In this document: piece after piece, positions 11,054 to 22,439 of the stretch | How the letters are laid out: every line of letters starts with the position of its first letter | Position numbering within the stretch: position 1 is the stretch's first letter | Assembly: GCF_033568475.1 (NCBI RefSeq) | Contig: NW_027331831.1 | Coordinates: 14,260,001 to 14,324,000 of the forward strand | Direction of reading: 5' to 3' | Length of the DNA stretch: 64,000 nucleotides | DNA from: Henckelia pumila | Taxonomy: Eukaryota; Streptophyta; Magnoliopsida; Lamiales; Gesneriaceae | Notes under the pieces: generated by a model | Told to the model about the DNA's origin: nothing | Database searches by the model: none | What the model saw: only the letters and a program-made list of their open reading frames with translations | Position numbers and translations under genes: made by a program

Positions 11054-12363
11054 TGTAGTAGCCCGTAACCAAGTAAAGTAATTAAGAAACTAATCACAAT
11101 TATGAACCCTAAGTTTGGACGCTCCGAAGCCAAGATTGGAGGCTCCGAACGTATTTGGATGCTCCGTCGGCAGGTTTGGACGGTCCGATCGGGATCAAGT
11201 ATTTTTTCATTGGTTACGTCAGCAATATGACGTCACGGCTGACGTGTTGATGTGACTTTGGACGCTCCAAAGTCAAGTTCGGATGGTTCGAACTTGTTCG
11301 GAGGCTCCGAAGAGGGGTTCGGACGGTCCGAACTCCATTTATAAATAGGGATGCCGAGCCTCATTTTCAGACGCACCAATCACCTCTCTTCTCTCGATTC
11401 CTTAGTCTTCTAACTTAGATCTAAGGAGATCTAGGCTTCCTTTGGGGAATCCTGAAGCGGCAGCCCGGTCCGGGCGTCGTAACGGAGCTGTGGCCTAGTT
11501 TTGATGCAAGCAGCAAAAGGCTGACGACGGACGCATATATAGCTTTGGCTCTTTATAGTAAATAGGGAGTATGCTATAGTCTAGTTAAGACTTTTAGAGC
11601 ACTATAATGATATTAGTGCCATTTGGCATTGTAGCGCGGGCTGTAGGCGCGGACTTAGAGCTGGTAGAGCTTGCCTTTATTTGAGGTACAAAAGTACTAT
11701 TCGAGATATCCTGACTGAGTATGCATGTATTATGTGACTGCATGATTTATATGACATGATTTTATGATGCATGCATTTGCATATTGAGCTATCTCTTTTG
11801 AGATGTCTGGTAGTAAGGTTTTACCCTATCCTGTTAGTGGATGTACTTTCATCGATTTGGGTCCAAAGTATCCACTGGTATTTGGTATGGGAGCCATCTC
11901 CTAAGGTGACGGCACAGCGTGCTACATGCCATATCCCGGTCTGTCTTTGTTATCTGATCTTTGGCCTCTAGTTTTAGTAGGCGGTACACTTGCATTCATG
12001 TATTTATATAATGTGGTATACTCATACTCTTGTGTTGAGAGTTTTATGCTCATGTCTCGTACTTTGTGTATCTAGATACCCTATTTCATGGGGCAGGTTT
12101 GCGATTGGATGAGGCGGGTGGATCCAGAAGGGACTAAGTAGTGGATGGCCAGCTGGGATTTTTGCCTAGGGTTTTATTTTGTTACATTGGGATAATAAAT
12201 TATTCGATATGGTTGTATGATTATTTGGGTATTTGCATATTTCTTTCCTTGAAATTGTATAATGTTTATTACTTCCGCAGTTTGTTCGGGTTTATTGTTT
12301 TAATTAAGTTAAGTGCATGCTTAAGTTTCTGATTAGTAGGTAATCTCGGTAAGGGTCACTACA
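11054..12363 (+). mobile_element. Solo LTR no. 1 in the Tat gag, with 5-bp target duplication
   Basis: Begins TGTAGTAGCCCG and ends GGGTCACTACA, with GATCT directly before (11049-11053) and after (12364-12368). At 1310 bp with no internal genes, it is what remains after LTR-LTR recombination. A TATAAATA box at 11340-11347 shows that it reads on the plus strand. Upstream of it lies a palindrome array (see 11114-11335). Downstream are a C/T-rich leader and a long U5-like part sharing many phrases with solo LTR no. 2. The short frames inside (11771-11971, 12141-12332) are chance. Confidence 0.85.
11114..11335 (+). promoter_or_regulatory. Enhancer-like array in solo LTR no. 1
   Basis: Eight imperfect copies of a TTYGGA-N2/3-TCCGAA palindrome start near 11114, 11135, 11153, 11175, 11257, 11278, 11297 and 11318. 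Between them are TTACGTCA (about 11214), a perfect TGACGTCA (11228-11235) and GACGTG, which are cores bound by plant bZIP (TGA-type) factors. The TATA box follows at 11340. The copies are visible directly; the regulatory role is inferred from spacing and position. Confidence 0.6.
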
Positions 12364-12368
12364 GATCT

Positions 12369-13476
12369 AATGGTTGCTAGTAAGCATGGAACGCATGGAG
12401 GAGGCACATAAACTGATTATCTTCGCCATGAGTTATATAAGAGGTGAGATTAGTAGAATCAAGATTAGTAGAGAATCTGCGCCAAAAGTCACTAAAAAAG
12501 TCTTAGGAGCAAACAGTTAACTGAAAGAGGTCTGCTGATGAGAGCCACAAATCCAATGAAGGTGGAAGATCTAGTGGAGGTTCCCCGGCTGGTGATATCG
12601 TCACCCCGAAAACTTTGGATCTGGCCATCAGAATGACAGGTACACTCCCCTAACAAAAGATAAGATGAACTGTGGGGGAAATTCCACCAAACCAGAAAGT
12701 CAGTGGTAAGGCACCCATCATTCAAAGTTTTGCAGTTACCAACCCTGGAACACAACCTGGGATCTATAATGAATCATATGCTCGCCCATATCCTATTTTG
12801 AATATTCGGGGGGCAACCAATTATCATAATCCATTAATGGGCCACCAGCAGTGGATCAGGAACTAATATAAGAGATGTTGTAGGACCTGCATGGACCAGG
12901 AATTAGGCCAGTGACTAGGCCTGAGTTCCACAAGCCTTACCCATAGATCATCGACATTAATAATCCGTACCTTAAGAGTTTCAAGGTACCTGATTTCATA
13001 CTCTTTTCAGGAGATGATGGCCAGTCATCTATAGAGCATATAACACAGTTCACCATAAAGGTGTGGAACATTGGCCAACTATGAGAATTTTCCATTCTTC
13101 AAGATGAGATTGTTCCCGAACACTTTAACTGAGACAATGTTCACATGGTATACTCAACTGCCAAGGAACTCCATTTACACTTGGAAGGAACTGGAGAAAG
13201 TGTTAGAACTGAGCCAGAAACTTGCATTGCTGATCTATCTAGGTTAACACAAAATTCAGGGGAAACGACACAGTTGTTCATTGAACGTTTCAAATAGATG
13301 AAGAGCCATTGCAAGGTGTTCTTTCCAGAACCTGAATTTATCAAATTGACACAAAGAGGGTTGGACTTTGAGTTAAGAAAGAAGTCCCAAGGAAATGAAT
13401 TCCATGATTCTATGAAATTGCCTCGATGGCCGAGTATGGAAAACTACTACAAGAAGAATCATGGAGAAAGAAAATC
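12369..13476 (+). pseudogene. Tat gag, central fragment
   Basis: In changing frames the gag core of Tat elements is readable: an FKVPDFILFSGDDG block (about 12981-13020), a FTWYTQLPRNSIYTWKELEK block (about 13140-13195), IADLSRLTQNSGET (about 13229-13270), then CKVFFPEPEFIKLTQRGLDFELRKK (about 13310-13385; only key parts given). Several stops and at least two frame changes make it non-functional. It is cut at 13476 by solo LTR no. 2 and continues after 15156. Confidence 0.7.
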
Positions 13477-15156
13477 TGTAGTAACACGTACCCTATTTTA
13501 AGTTAATTAAATATTAATCATGATTAAAGGTTACTAAGTACGTGACCAAGGGATTAAATGAGATTAAAAATAATTGATTTGTGTGTTAAAAATATGTATT
13601 CGTAAATTTTGGTTTATAGACAATATTAAAATACATATGTGATTTTTATAGCACACATGAGTTTAAATAATTTATATTGGGTCAAGTTTTAAGCGCAAAT
13701 GAATAAAAAAAGTACACACATTTAAACACGTGTACACATATGATATTGTGATATACATATATACATATATATCACATTATTACCCTACCTCTCTCCCCAT
13801 CACATCACCATCTTTGCGTGTTCTCTTTCTCTCTCCCCGTCAAACTTTTCTCTCTTCTCATCGCCACCACGTTTTGCCATCTTCGGTCGTCGAAACTCAA
13901 AACCAAATATACGGTTGAAATCCTTGCGACGAGAGCTACCTATTGACACCCATTTTTCCTATTTTTAGCGCGACCCGACGAAACCCATTTTTTGACAGCC
14001 ACCACTTCGCCGTCACCTTTCATTGTCGTACGTTGTTGGTAACTTGAAATTGATTGATGGGTTTTGTTCCTTACATCATAAGCTTCATTTTGATGTAAAT
14101 ATTGTGTAGAAAACTCACGATTCTGGTGACTGTAAATTTCCAGTCGTACCGCCACCACCGTCCGCCGATGAGTGTTGAGTTGATTTGGTTTAGTTGTTTG
14201 AAATTGTTTCGAAGTTTTGGGATATAATTTCAAACACAGGGTTTTGAAATCAACGGGCTAACTACGGACGAAGTTATGGTCCAGGAATCTTATTAAGAAA
14301 TAGGAGTATCTGTTAGCTTAGTTAAGACTTGTAGATCATGATTAATGATACAATAAATATTTGGTTGTAGGCTTGGAATTTAGGTCCTGTCGAACTATCA
14401 CGTAGAAGGTACATAAATATTGACTGAGATAGCCAGCGAGTATGCATGTTTATATGTTGCATTTTACGTGACATGATTATGTAGCATGAGATATGTTTTA
14501 CTGTTTTTATATTAATATATCATGTGCACATACATGTTGAGCCTATTTCCTTTGAGAGCCATGTTAGTAGAGCCGCTCAGCTCTACACCTGTTTATATTG
14601 TCTGACACCGGGAGATACCGCATGAGCGGAAACTGATACTACGGTGATCTAGACGAGTGTGGATGTACCCCGCGGTCTGATTCCTAGATGATACTACACT
14701 TATGGAGCCTTTCTGAGCATGATTTGATGGATGACCCGATACCTATTCATCACGTTTGCATGCATCATATTTATATGTTTACTCATGTTTACGTACTGGG
14801 CGTTAATCGCTCATGTCCTTGTTATTATCTTGGACACCCCATTCGACGGGACAGATTCCAGGTTGGACAGAGCAAGAGGTTCAAGGCAGTTTTAGAGGGG
14901 AGGAGCTGTCAGAGTGTATATTATACAACAGAATTTGATATAGCTGTATAATAATACATTTTAGTTTTATTGTCTACATTTTAATATGGTTGTATCACTA
15001 TATTTTGGGTTTAGTATCGGTTGTGTTCTGCCGGTTTATGTATATTATGATATATGTTTTCGTAAGTTTTACTATGTTAATTAATTATATTTTAATTAAG
15101 CTGCTTGCATGCTTAAGACTGCTAGTTAGTAGGTGATTCAAAACAGGGTCACTACA
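13477..15156 (+). mobile_element. Solo LTR no. 2 in the Tat gag
   Basis: Begins TGTAGTAACACG and ends GGGTCACTACA, 1680 bp, flanked by AAATC (13472-13476) and AAACC (15157-15161), four of five bases alike. It shares its last 11 bases and many phrases of its 3' half with solo LTR no. 1 (for example GAGTATGCATGT and the GGGACAG/GGGGCAG region), so the two are relatives, but its 5' half is different and lacks the palindrome array. A (TATA)-rich segment at 13740-13775 precedes a C/T-rich leader, consistent with plus-strand orientation. Frames inside are not supported. Confidence 0.75.
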
Positions 15157-15900
15157 AAACCATTTTCGGTTCCTACTATCAGGATGTGGAGAATGTTACA
15201 TTAGCATAAGTTTGCAAATCTGGTTCCTTTATATGCCCATCTCTGAAGCGCAAAGCTGGTGATATCGTCAAACTAAGTTCATTAGTGATTCAGGGTCAGA
15301 ACCACACTCAGTTCACTTTTGATGTGTTAAAGACAGAGAAGATCTTTGAATTCCTTGTCAAGGTGAAGTTTGTCACATTTCTTGCAGATCATCAGGTTCC
15401 TAAGAAGGAGGAATTGAAAGGGAAGGAATACTGTAAGTACCATAATTCCTTCAATTATAATACCAATTCTTGTTGGGCATTTAAGAACATCATCCAAGAT
15501 ATAATCAATAAGGGAGTACTGAAGTTTCCTGATGAAAAGAAAATTGTACTGATTGACAAGGATCCTTTTCCTTATGTTGCACAAGTGAATGTCAGCACCT
15601 CAGATTTGAGGAGTATCATTACTCAAAGGAGGGAAAACCAACGAGACAAAGGGATGGGCCCCAAGAGGATGATAAAGATATGTTGGGTCCCTAGGAACAT
15701 GATATTTGAGATCAAAGAAGAGAAATACACTGACAAGGTCATCCAATATGCCTGGAGAAACAGATATATAACCCATGAATATACAAAAAAGACCAAGAGC
15801 CAATGGCCAGGGAAATCTTTCAAAGGTCCAAGGAAAGTACACTCGGGGGCAACCAAGTGGTATCTCGAGGAACTAAAATGGTAACTCAAGCACATGTACC
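15157..15900 (+). pseudogene. Tat gag C-terminal part with Cys/His knuckle
   Basis: An open stretch from about 15285 to 15884 encodes the gag tail: EYCKYHNSFNYNTNSCWAFK (about 15426-15485), a C-x3-H...C metal-binding block usual in Tat gag, followed by INKGVLKFPDEKK and DPFPYVAQVN. It is the best preserved part of this gag. The 5' side is joined to the earlier gag fragment across solo LTR no. 2. Confidence 0.65.
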
Positions 15901-16419
15901 ATCATCCACACAGGTGAACCACTGTCTAAAGGTCTAGACCACAGGGAGAAACAAACATAGATTCATGGTTCCAACCAATGTGCAACCTGATGGAAAATGA
16001 CATTTGGTGCATCACAAGAAATTCCCTCTACCACTCACATGGACTCAAAATAGGAGACTTCTGAGGGAGAAATCAAGGGCACGTGGAACTAATAGTGAAT
16101 CTTCAATGCCAAACAAGAGCAATTTTGGTTGAAAGTCAACCGATGACGAAGAGTTTGATGATGATGACTTGTTGTTCGAGGAAGAACCAAGTACCAAAAA
16201 ACATGTTAGTTTCCAAGTAGTTCACCATATCAGTGGATTGTGTCACTGAATTTGTGATACTACCTGATATGTTGAAGTCCACGGAGGAAGCTGCCAGTTC
16301 AATGGAACCAATGCAGGAAGATGGCAAGAAAGAATTCTCCAGGGAACCATGCAGTGGTGTGAGCATACAAGGAGGGGAACTACATAAGCCAAAGTGAGTG
16401 GTGATAGAAAATACTTCCA
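15901..16419 (+). other. Gag-protease linker of the Tat element
   Basis: Degraded coding sequence with many stops; acidic DDEEFDDDDLLF-like phrases near 16145-16180 match the usual Tat linker. No separate gene. Confidence 0.4.
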
Positions 16420-16810
16420 TCGAAATGACCAAACATATTAGAACATTATACATCAAGGCACATGTGAATGGTCAACAAATCTCAAGGGTATTAATTGTAA
16501 TGGTTTCGCATTGAATATTTTGCCACTGAGGGTATTTAGGAACCTTGGGAAGGAAGAAACAGATCTCGTTCCAATGGAGGTCTCTGTAACAACATTCACA
16601 GGGAAAGCCACCAAAACTATTGGAGTGTTCCCTGCAAAGGTATTGGTTGGGGATTAAAAATTCTATTTCAAAATTTTTCGTGGTGAACTCTTCTGCAAAT
16701 TTCCAGGCCTTATTAGTTCGGGACTGTATACATGAAAATCATGACATGTCAACGTCGATGCACCAGTTTCTGATCTTATGGAAGGTCGATGATGTAGAGA
16801 TTGTATAAGA
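16420..16810 (+). pseudogene. Tat aspartic protease domain, broken
   Basis: An AHVNGQQISRVLI segment (about 16460-16497) leads to the active-site region. It then loses frame: the expected Asp-Asn/Thr-Gly triplet reads as a frameshifted NG-x-ALNILPL. VSVTTFTGKATKTIGVFP follows near 16580-16635, then a frame change to FFVVNSSANFQALLVRD and MHQFLILWKVDDVEIV. In intact elements this enzyme cuts the polyprotein; here the catalytic site is damaged. Confidence 0.65.
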
Positions 16811-17203
16811 AGATTCCAAACCTTTCTAAACCAATTCAAGTGTGGTTGAATCCAGGTACTAAAATTGTGATTTTGGTCCAATTAAATTCCATGGAAATAA
16901 TAAATATGGACAACCCAACTCTGTATATATAGAGACATTGGGAACCAATGAAATGTTTGGCAGACTCCTAAAAACAACTGTCATTGCGCCTCCTAGGCCA
17001 ATGATCCAGCCACTCATCTAAGATGTTGATTATTGAGTTCAAAGATAGAGATGGAGGCAATTGCGACCGCCATTAAGAGGGCACATGTGCATCAGATAGT
17101 GTACTTGGCAAGAGGGAATTTGATATTGGAAGTAAATGGTTCTGAGATCATCTATGAAGAGGAACCTAATCCTTTCGAGGAACTATAATAGGAGGATCTT
17201 GCA
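16811..17203 (+). other. Protease-RT linker of the Tat element
   Basis: Decayed coding DNA with stops in all frames; no separate gene visible. Confidence 0.4.
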
Positions 17204-18390
17204 TTGGAGCCATCGCAGATGGAGGATCACCAACCCCAGGTACAGGACCCACTAGAGGAAGTGAACCTGGGAGACTTGGATAATCCACGACCTGTGTACA
17301 TAAGTTCCTTGATAGATGATGAATTCAAAATCAAGTTGAAGGAACTGCTGACAGAATTCAAAGATTTCTCCGCCTGGAGTTATGAGGATATACCTGGGTT
17401 AGATCGGAAACTGGTGGAACATCTTCTCCCCAAACAAAGATGATTTCAAGCCCTACAAACAGCCCGCGAGGAGAATGTCCAAGGAAGTGGAGGCAAAAGT
17501 GAAAGAAAAGATAGAGAAGCTGTTGAAATTGGGGTTCATCAGACCAATCAGATACACAGAGTGGCTGTCAAATGTAGTTCCTGTAGTGAAAAAATGGGAA
17601 ATTGATATTCTGTATTTATTTAAGGGACCTCAATCGAGCCACTCCGAAGGATGTTTATTTGATGCCCATAGCTGACATACTTGTAGATTTAGTGTCCAAC
17701 AATGAACTACTATCGTTCATGGATGGATATTCCAGGTACAACCAAATAAATATTTCTGAAGGAGACACAACAAAAACTGCATTCAGATGTCCAGGAGCTA
17801 TTGGCACTTTCAAATGACTTGTAATGCCATTTGGTCTTAAGAATACTGGTGCAACATACCAACGAGCAATGAATGTCATCTTCCATGATATGATCAACCA
17901 CTTCATTTAGGTTTACATTGATGATATTGTGGTGAAGTCAAAAAATGTGGAGGATCATTTAGATCATTTGAAGAATAGTTTTGAGCGAATGAGGAACCAT
18001 GACGTCAAATTGAATCCATTGAAATGTGCCTTTGGGGTTAAAGCATGGAACTTCTTGGGTTTCTTGGTGCACCAGAGAGGCATGGACGTGAATCAAAATA
18101 ATTCCAAAGTAATCATGGAGGCCAAACCCCCATGTAACAAAAAGAAATTACAACGGTTCCTTGTCCAGGTAAACTATTTGAGAAGGTTCATTTCCAACTT
18201 GGTAGGGAAAACTCAAGAGTTCTCTCCGCTGTTGAAACTCAAGGACACCGAGGCATTTGTATGTGGATCTCATCATCAAGAGGTCTTCAAAAAGATAAAG
18301 GAGTATCTCTCCAAACCACCAATCTTGATGCCTCCAAGGTATGGAGTTCCTTTGAAATTATATATTGCAGCCGCTCCAAATCAATAGGAT
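17204..18390 (+). pseudogene. Tat reverse transcriptase, broken
   Basis: Motifs appear in order through several frames: YISSLIDDEFKIKLKELL and DIPGLDRKLVEH (17290-17425), KLGFIRPIRYTEWLSNVVPV (about 17527-17586), DLNRATPKD (about 17627), LSFMDGYSRYNQINI (about 17711), KTAFRCPGAIGTF, MPFGLKNTGATYQRAMN, and the catalytic YIDD at 17914-17925. A TAG at 17908-17910 stands just before YIDD. LKCAFGV and FLGFLVHQRG follow. At least three frame changes and several stops exclude activity. The lineage-specific motifs match Tat rather than chromoviruses or Athila. Confidence 0.8.
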
Positions 18391-19190
18391 GTTTATTAGC
18401 CCAAAATAATGATGAGGGAAAACAAAGACTATATATTATTTGAGTCGTTCACTTAATGATGGGGAATGCAAATACTCTACAATTGAAATGTTATGTTTAA
18501 AATTGTTCTATGCATGTACTAAGTTGAGACACTATTTAATTCAGTCAACAATATTTGTTGTGTCAAAAAATGATTTGATAAAGTATATGATCAATAGACC
18601 AGTGTTGTCAGGGAGAGTAGGTAAATGGTCATTAGCTTTAGCATAGTTCACTTTGGTTCATTATCCCCAAAAGTTCATGAAAGGACAAGCCATTGCAGAT
18701 TTTTAGCTCACCATCCAGGTTCGGATGAGTCAATACCAGAGGAAGTGGAGATCCCCGTCTATGGGATAGAAGTGCAACCATTAATACTGAAATTTTATGG
18801 GTCAAGTACAGAAGGAACTGCAGGTGTAGGAGTGGTGATCATGTCGACCACTGGAGTGAAAACAACGTTTTCCTTTAACTTGGCCTTCCCATGCACCAAC
18901 AACCAAGCGGAGTACGAGACACTTGTGATTGGATTGGAGGTCCTCAAAGATTTTCAAGAAAATAGTGTCCTAGTAATTGGAGATTCACAGTTGGTGCTTT
19001 GACAAGTTGTTGGTGAATACAAGTGCACCAGTTTTTCTTTGGCCTCATATTTTACAACCGCTTCACAGCTGGCTGATGACTTCAAGGAAATTAATTTTCA
19101 GTATGTTCCAAAACAACAAAACTGGGAGGCCAATGAACTAGCCCAAATTGCCTATGGATTGAAGTTTTCTGAGAAGCTTACTCACCGATT
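18391..19190 (+). pseudogene. Tat RNase H and second RNase H-like domain, broken
   Basis: The usual gypsy RNase H (18391-18660) survives only as scattered phrases (SLNDGECKYSTIEM) with stops. The second, Tat-specific RNase H-like domain is clear from about 18780: LKFYGSSTEGTAGVGVVIMS, FNLAFPCTNNQAEYETLVIG, VIGDSQLVL, then TGA (about 19000) inside the L-x-Q-VVGEYKC motif, and VPKQQNWEANELAQIA at about 19092-19150. The family removes RNA from hybrids. This copy carries an in-frame stop and cannot yield the full protein. Confidence 0.75.
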
Positions 19191-20560
19191 GGTGCTTATA
19201 CTGAAGAAAAATCATCCCTCCATCAACCAAAGGGGATTACACGTAGAAACTTTCAATTTGGATGTTAATTTGGCAGGTGATTTGAGAGAAGAATTGAAGG
19301 AAGCTCTACAGTCCCATGAAAAGTCAATCTCATATGGTTTGAAGATGAAATCTCTCAACTATTTATTAGTTGAAGGGAATTGTACAGAAAAAGGGATAGA
19401 TGGATTGTTGTTGCGATGCATCGGGTTTCCCAAGGCATTGGAAGTCATGAAACATGTGCATGAAGGAGTATGTGGTGCTCACCAATCAGAGATCAAAATG
19501 CGATGGCTCGTGAGAAGACATAGATACTATTGTACATCAATGTTGAAGGATTGCATTAAGTACTCCAAAAGATGTCAACCTTGCCAAAAACATGGAAATA
19601 TTCAACGGGTTCCTGTAGATGAAATATATGCAATTGTGAAGCCATGACCATTTCGGGGATGGGCCATTGACTTAACTGGTAAAATCTATCTATCATCATC
19701 TAAGAACCATAGTTTCATTATTGTGGCAACTGGCTTCTTTACTAAATGGGTAGAAGCAATACCATTGAAAAAAAACGATGTAAAAAGATGTGATTGATTT
19801 CATCAAGGAACACATCATACATCGATTTGGATTTTGGAATACCAAATTCTATAATTACATACCAAGGAACTATGTTTGTAGGATCTGAGGTGAAAGATTT
19901 GTAGTGAATTATGACATCAGACTACATTGTTCCTCGCCATATTATCCTCAATTCAATGAAAAAACAGAAGCTTTTAACAAGGTATTGATCAAAATTTTAC
20001 AGAGAATGATGAAAGATAATACAAGGGACTGGCCTAGATTATTGTTCGAGACAGTGGACATGCAGAACCTCTAAAAGAAGTGCTACTGGGGTAAGTCCCT
20101 TCGCATTGGCCTTTAGACATGAAGCTATATTACCCATGTAAATCATGGTACCATATCTAATAGTGGCCATGCAGAACCACTTGATCCCAAAACTGTACAA
20201 TGATTCCATGATCACATAGTTAAAAGATTTCGATGATATGATGATGCAAGCCCTTAACAGTATCATGATCCAAAAGGAGAAGTGGCTCGAAGTTACAACA
20301 AGAGAGTGAGAAAAAAATCTTCCCACGAAGGGGATTGTGTTTGGAAGGCTATATTACTTATATGAGCAAAAGACAAAGACAGAGAACTTGGTAAATGGTC
20401 CCAAATTGAGAAGGACCATTCAAAGTTCATTGAGTGCTTAATGGAAGTGCTTACTGGTTGGCAAGTGTTGAAGAGGAACTACACAAAATATGCATCAACG
20501 ACAAATACTTGAAGCAGTATGTTCCCAGCATGCATGAAGAACATGAACAAGAATCAACGT
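19191..20560 (+). pseudogene. Tat integrase, first (5') copy
   Basis: The zinc-binding part is intact: HVHEGVCGAH (about 19456) and CIKYSKRCQPCQKHG (about 19552). A TGA at 19646 precedes FRGWAIDLTG, which holds the first catalytic Asp. TGFFTKWVEAIP follows, then a frameshift in an A-rich run near 19770. The second catalytic Asp is replaced by Tyr (ITYQGT, about 19855). The third acidic residue region (EKTEAFNK) is retained. From 19680 onward this sequence is repeated at 20839. Confidence 0.75.
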
Positions 20561-20838
20561 AGATGGCTACGAGGGCCATATTTTTAAATATTAAGTCAAA
20601 CTATGTATTCTTGTACATAAATAAAGAAAAGTAGGCTAATAGCCACTTTTGGTGCTAAGTGTGCGTTGAAAATACTTTACAAAAAGTAACGAGCAGTAAC
20701 AGTCAAAAGGGTCAATTGATCCAAACAAATAATAATATAAGTTGTTGCAAACATGGATATTCAAAACATGATCGTGATTCATTTGGCCATAAGACACCGA
20801 AACCTAGCAAAATCAGTTTAAATCAAAGCAGAACCTAG
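19680..20838 (+). repeat. Tandem duplication, unit 1 (integrase and 3' region of Tat element)
   Basis: Starts TAAAATCTATC and ends GAACCTAG; 1159 bp. Unit 2 begins immediately after with the same TAAAATCTATC. The units match along their length with scattered differences, including the closing AAACCTAGCAAAATCAG phrase. A head-to-tail duplication within the element, not a separate insertion. Confidence 0.9.
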
Positions 20839-21940
20839 TAAAATCTATCCATCATCATCTAAGGGTCATAGTTTCATTATTGTGACCACTGACTTCTTTA
20901 CTAAATGGGTAGAAGCGATACCATTGAAAAAAGCGGAGCAAAAAGATGTGATTGATTTTATCAAGGAACACATCATACATCGATTTGGAATACCAAAGTC
21001 TATAATTATAGGCCAAGGAACTATCTTTGTAGGATCTGAGGTGAAAGATTTTGCAGCGGATTATGACATCAAACTACATTGTTCTTCGCCATATTTTCCT
21101 CAAGCCAATGGAAAAACAAAAAATTTTAACAAGGTATTGATCAAAAAAAGTGGACAGTGGACATGCAGAACCTCTAAAAAAAGTGCAACTGGGGTAAGTC
21201 CCTTCTCATTGGCCTTTAGACATGAAGCTATATTACCCATGTAAATCATGGTCCCATATCTAATAGTGGTCATGCAGAACCACTTGATCCCAGAATTGTA
21301 CAATGAGTCCATGATCACAGAGTTAGAGGATCTTGATGATATGAAGATGCAAGCCCTTAACAATCTCATGATCCAAAAAAAGAAGTGGCTCGAAGTTACA
21401 AAGAGAGTGAGAAGAAAATTTTTCCACGAAGGGGATCTTGTTTGGAAGGCTATATTACCCATAGGAGCAAAAGACATAGAACTTGGTAAATGGTTCCAAA
21501 ATTAAGAAGGACCATTCAAATTTCATTGAGTGCTTGAAGAAAATGCTTACTGGTTGGCAAATGTTGAAGGAGAACTACACAAAAGTTGCATCAAAGGCAA
21601 ATACTTGAAGCAATATGTTCTCAGCATGCGTGAAGAACATGAACTAAAATCAATGTAGATGTCTACGAGGGCCATCTTTGTAAATATTAAGCCAAACTAT
21701 GACTATGTATTCTTGTAAATAAATAAAGAAAATTAGGCTAGTAGACACTTTTGGTGCTAAGCGTGCGTTGAAAATACTTTACGAAAAGTAACGAGTAGTA
21801 ACATTTAAAAGGATCCATTGATCCAAACGGATAGTAATATAAGTGTTTGCAAACATGCATATTCAAAACATGATCGTGATTCATTTGGTCATAAGACACT
21901 GAAACCTAGCAAAATCAGTTTAAATCAAAGCAGAACCTAG
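20839..21940 (+). repeat. Tandem duplication, unit 2 (second integrase copy, pseudogene)
   Basis: 1102 bp, 57 bp shorter than unit 1, mainly through loss of about 50 bp after the FNKVLIK segment near 21145. The frame 20882-21244 is open and reads DFFTKWVEAIPLKKAEQKDV, FGIPKSIIIGQGTIF and SPYFPQANGKTK. The second catalytic Asp is Gly here and the catalytic Glu is Lys. The following frame 21248-21505 carries the integrase tail (KRVRRKFFHEGDLVWK). Its start motif with the first Asp is absent because the duplication begins downstream of it. Confidence 0.85.
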
Positions 21941-21989
21941 TTGTTTGCATAACACGACAAAAAACGATTGAACTATTGTTTTCTTTCAT

Positions 21990-22423
21990 CAAATGGAACT
22001 ACTTCAAAGGAGCTTCATCAAAATCTTTCCACTTCACCATGCACTCAGCCCTCATGCTCTCTGCATCAACCAAAAACTTATTCCACCCCTGGTACTCATC
22101 TTTTTGGCTCACCAGTTGATTCTCCTTGGTTTGAATCTCTTCATCCGCAGCAAGCATGACTCACCCTCCTCCAACAACATCAGACGCTTTGTCTCATGAA
22201 CAACCAGCTCCTCTCTGAGCTTGGCTATATGTTCTTCCTCAACGTCAAAATATTGCCAAACTTCAATCAGCTTGGTAAAATCACCATATCTAATAACTTT
22301 TAAAGCATCCCAAGTTTCCTTAGAAGTAAATGTATCGATCTTGGACCATAAATCTGCACACTTGTTGGTGTAGTCCTGTGCATGTGAAAGGACAATAGGG
22401 AAATGGTTCAAAGTCATACCCAA
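21990..22423 (-). pseudogene. Antisense ORF downstream of Tat pol
   Basis: On the minus strand ATG at 22423 opens a frame to 22109 (104 codons): MGMTLNHFPIVLSHAQDYTN, then ETWDALKVIRYGDFTKLIEV and a charged EEEHIAKLREELVVHETKRL coiled coil. A frame change near 22150 lets the reading continue as AADEEIQTKENQLVSQKDEY and WNKFLVDAESMRAECMVKW to a stop near 22008. I do not know its function. Extra ORFs, some antisense, between pol and the 3' LTR are a known trait of Tat-lineage elements, and the position fits. It ends just beyond the 3' edge of duplicated unit 2. Confidence 0.5.
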
Positions 22424-22439
22424 ACTATTTTCGATCTCT

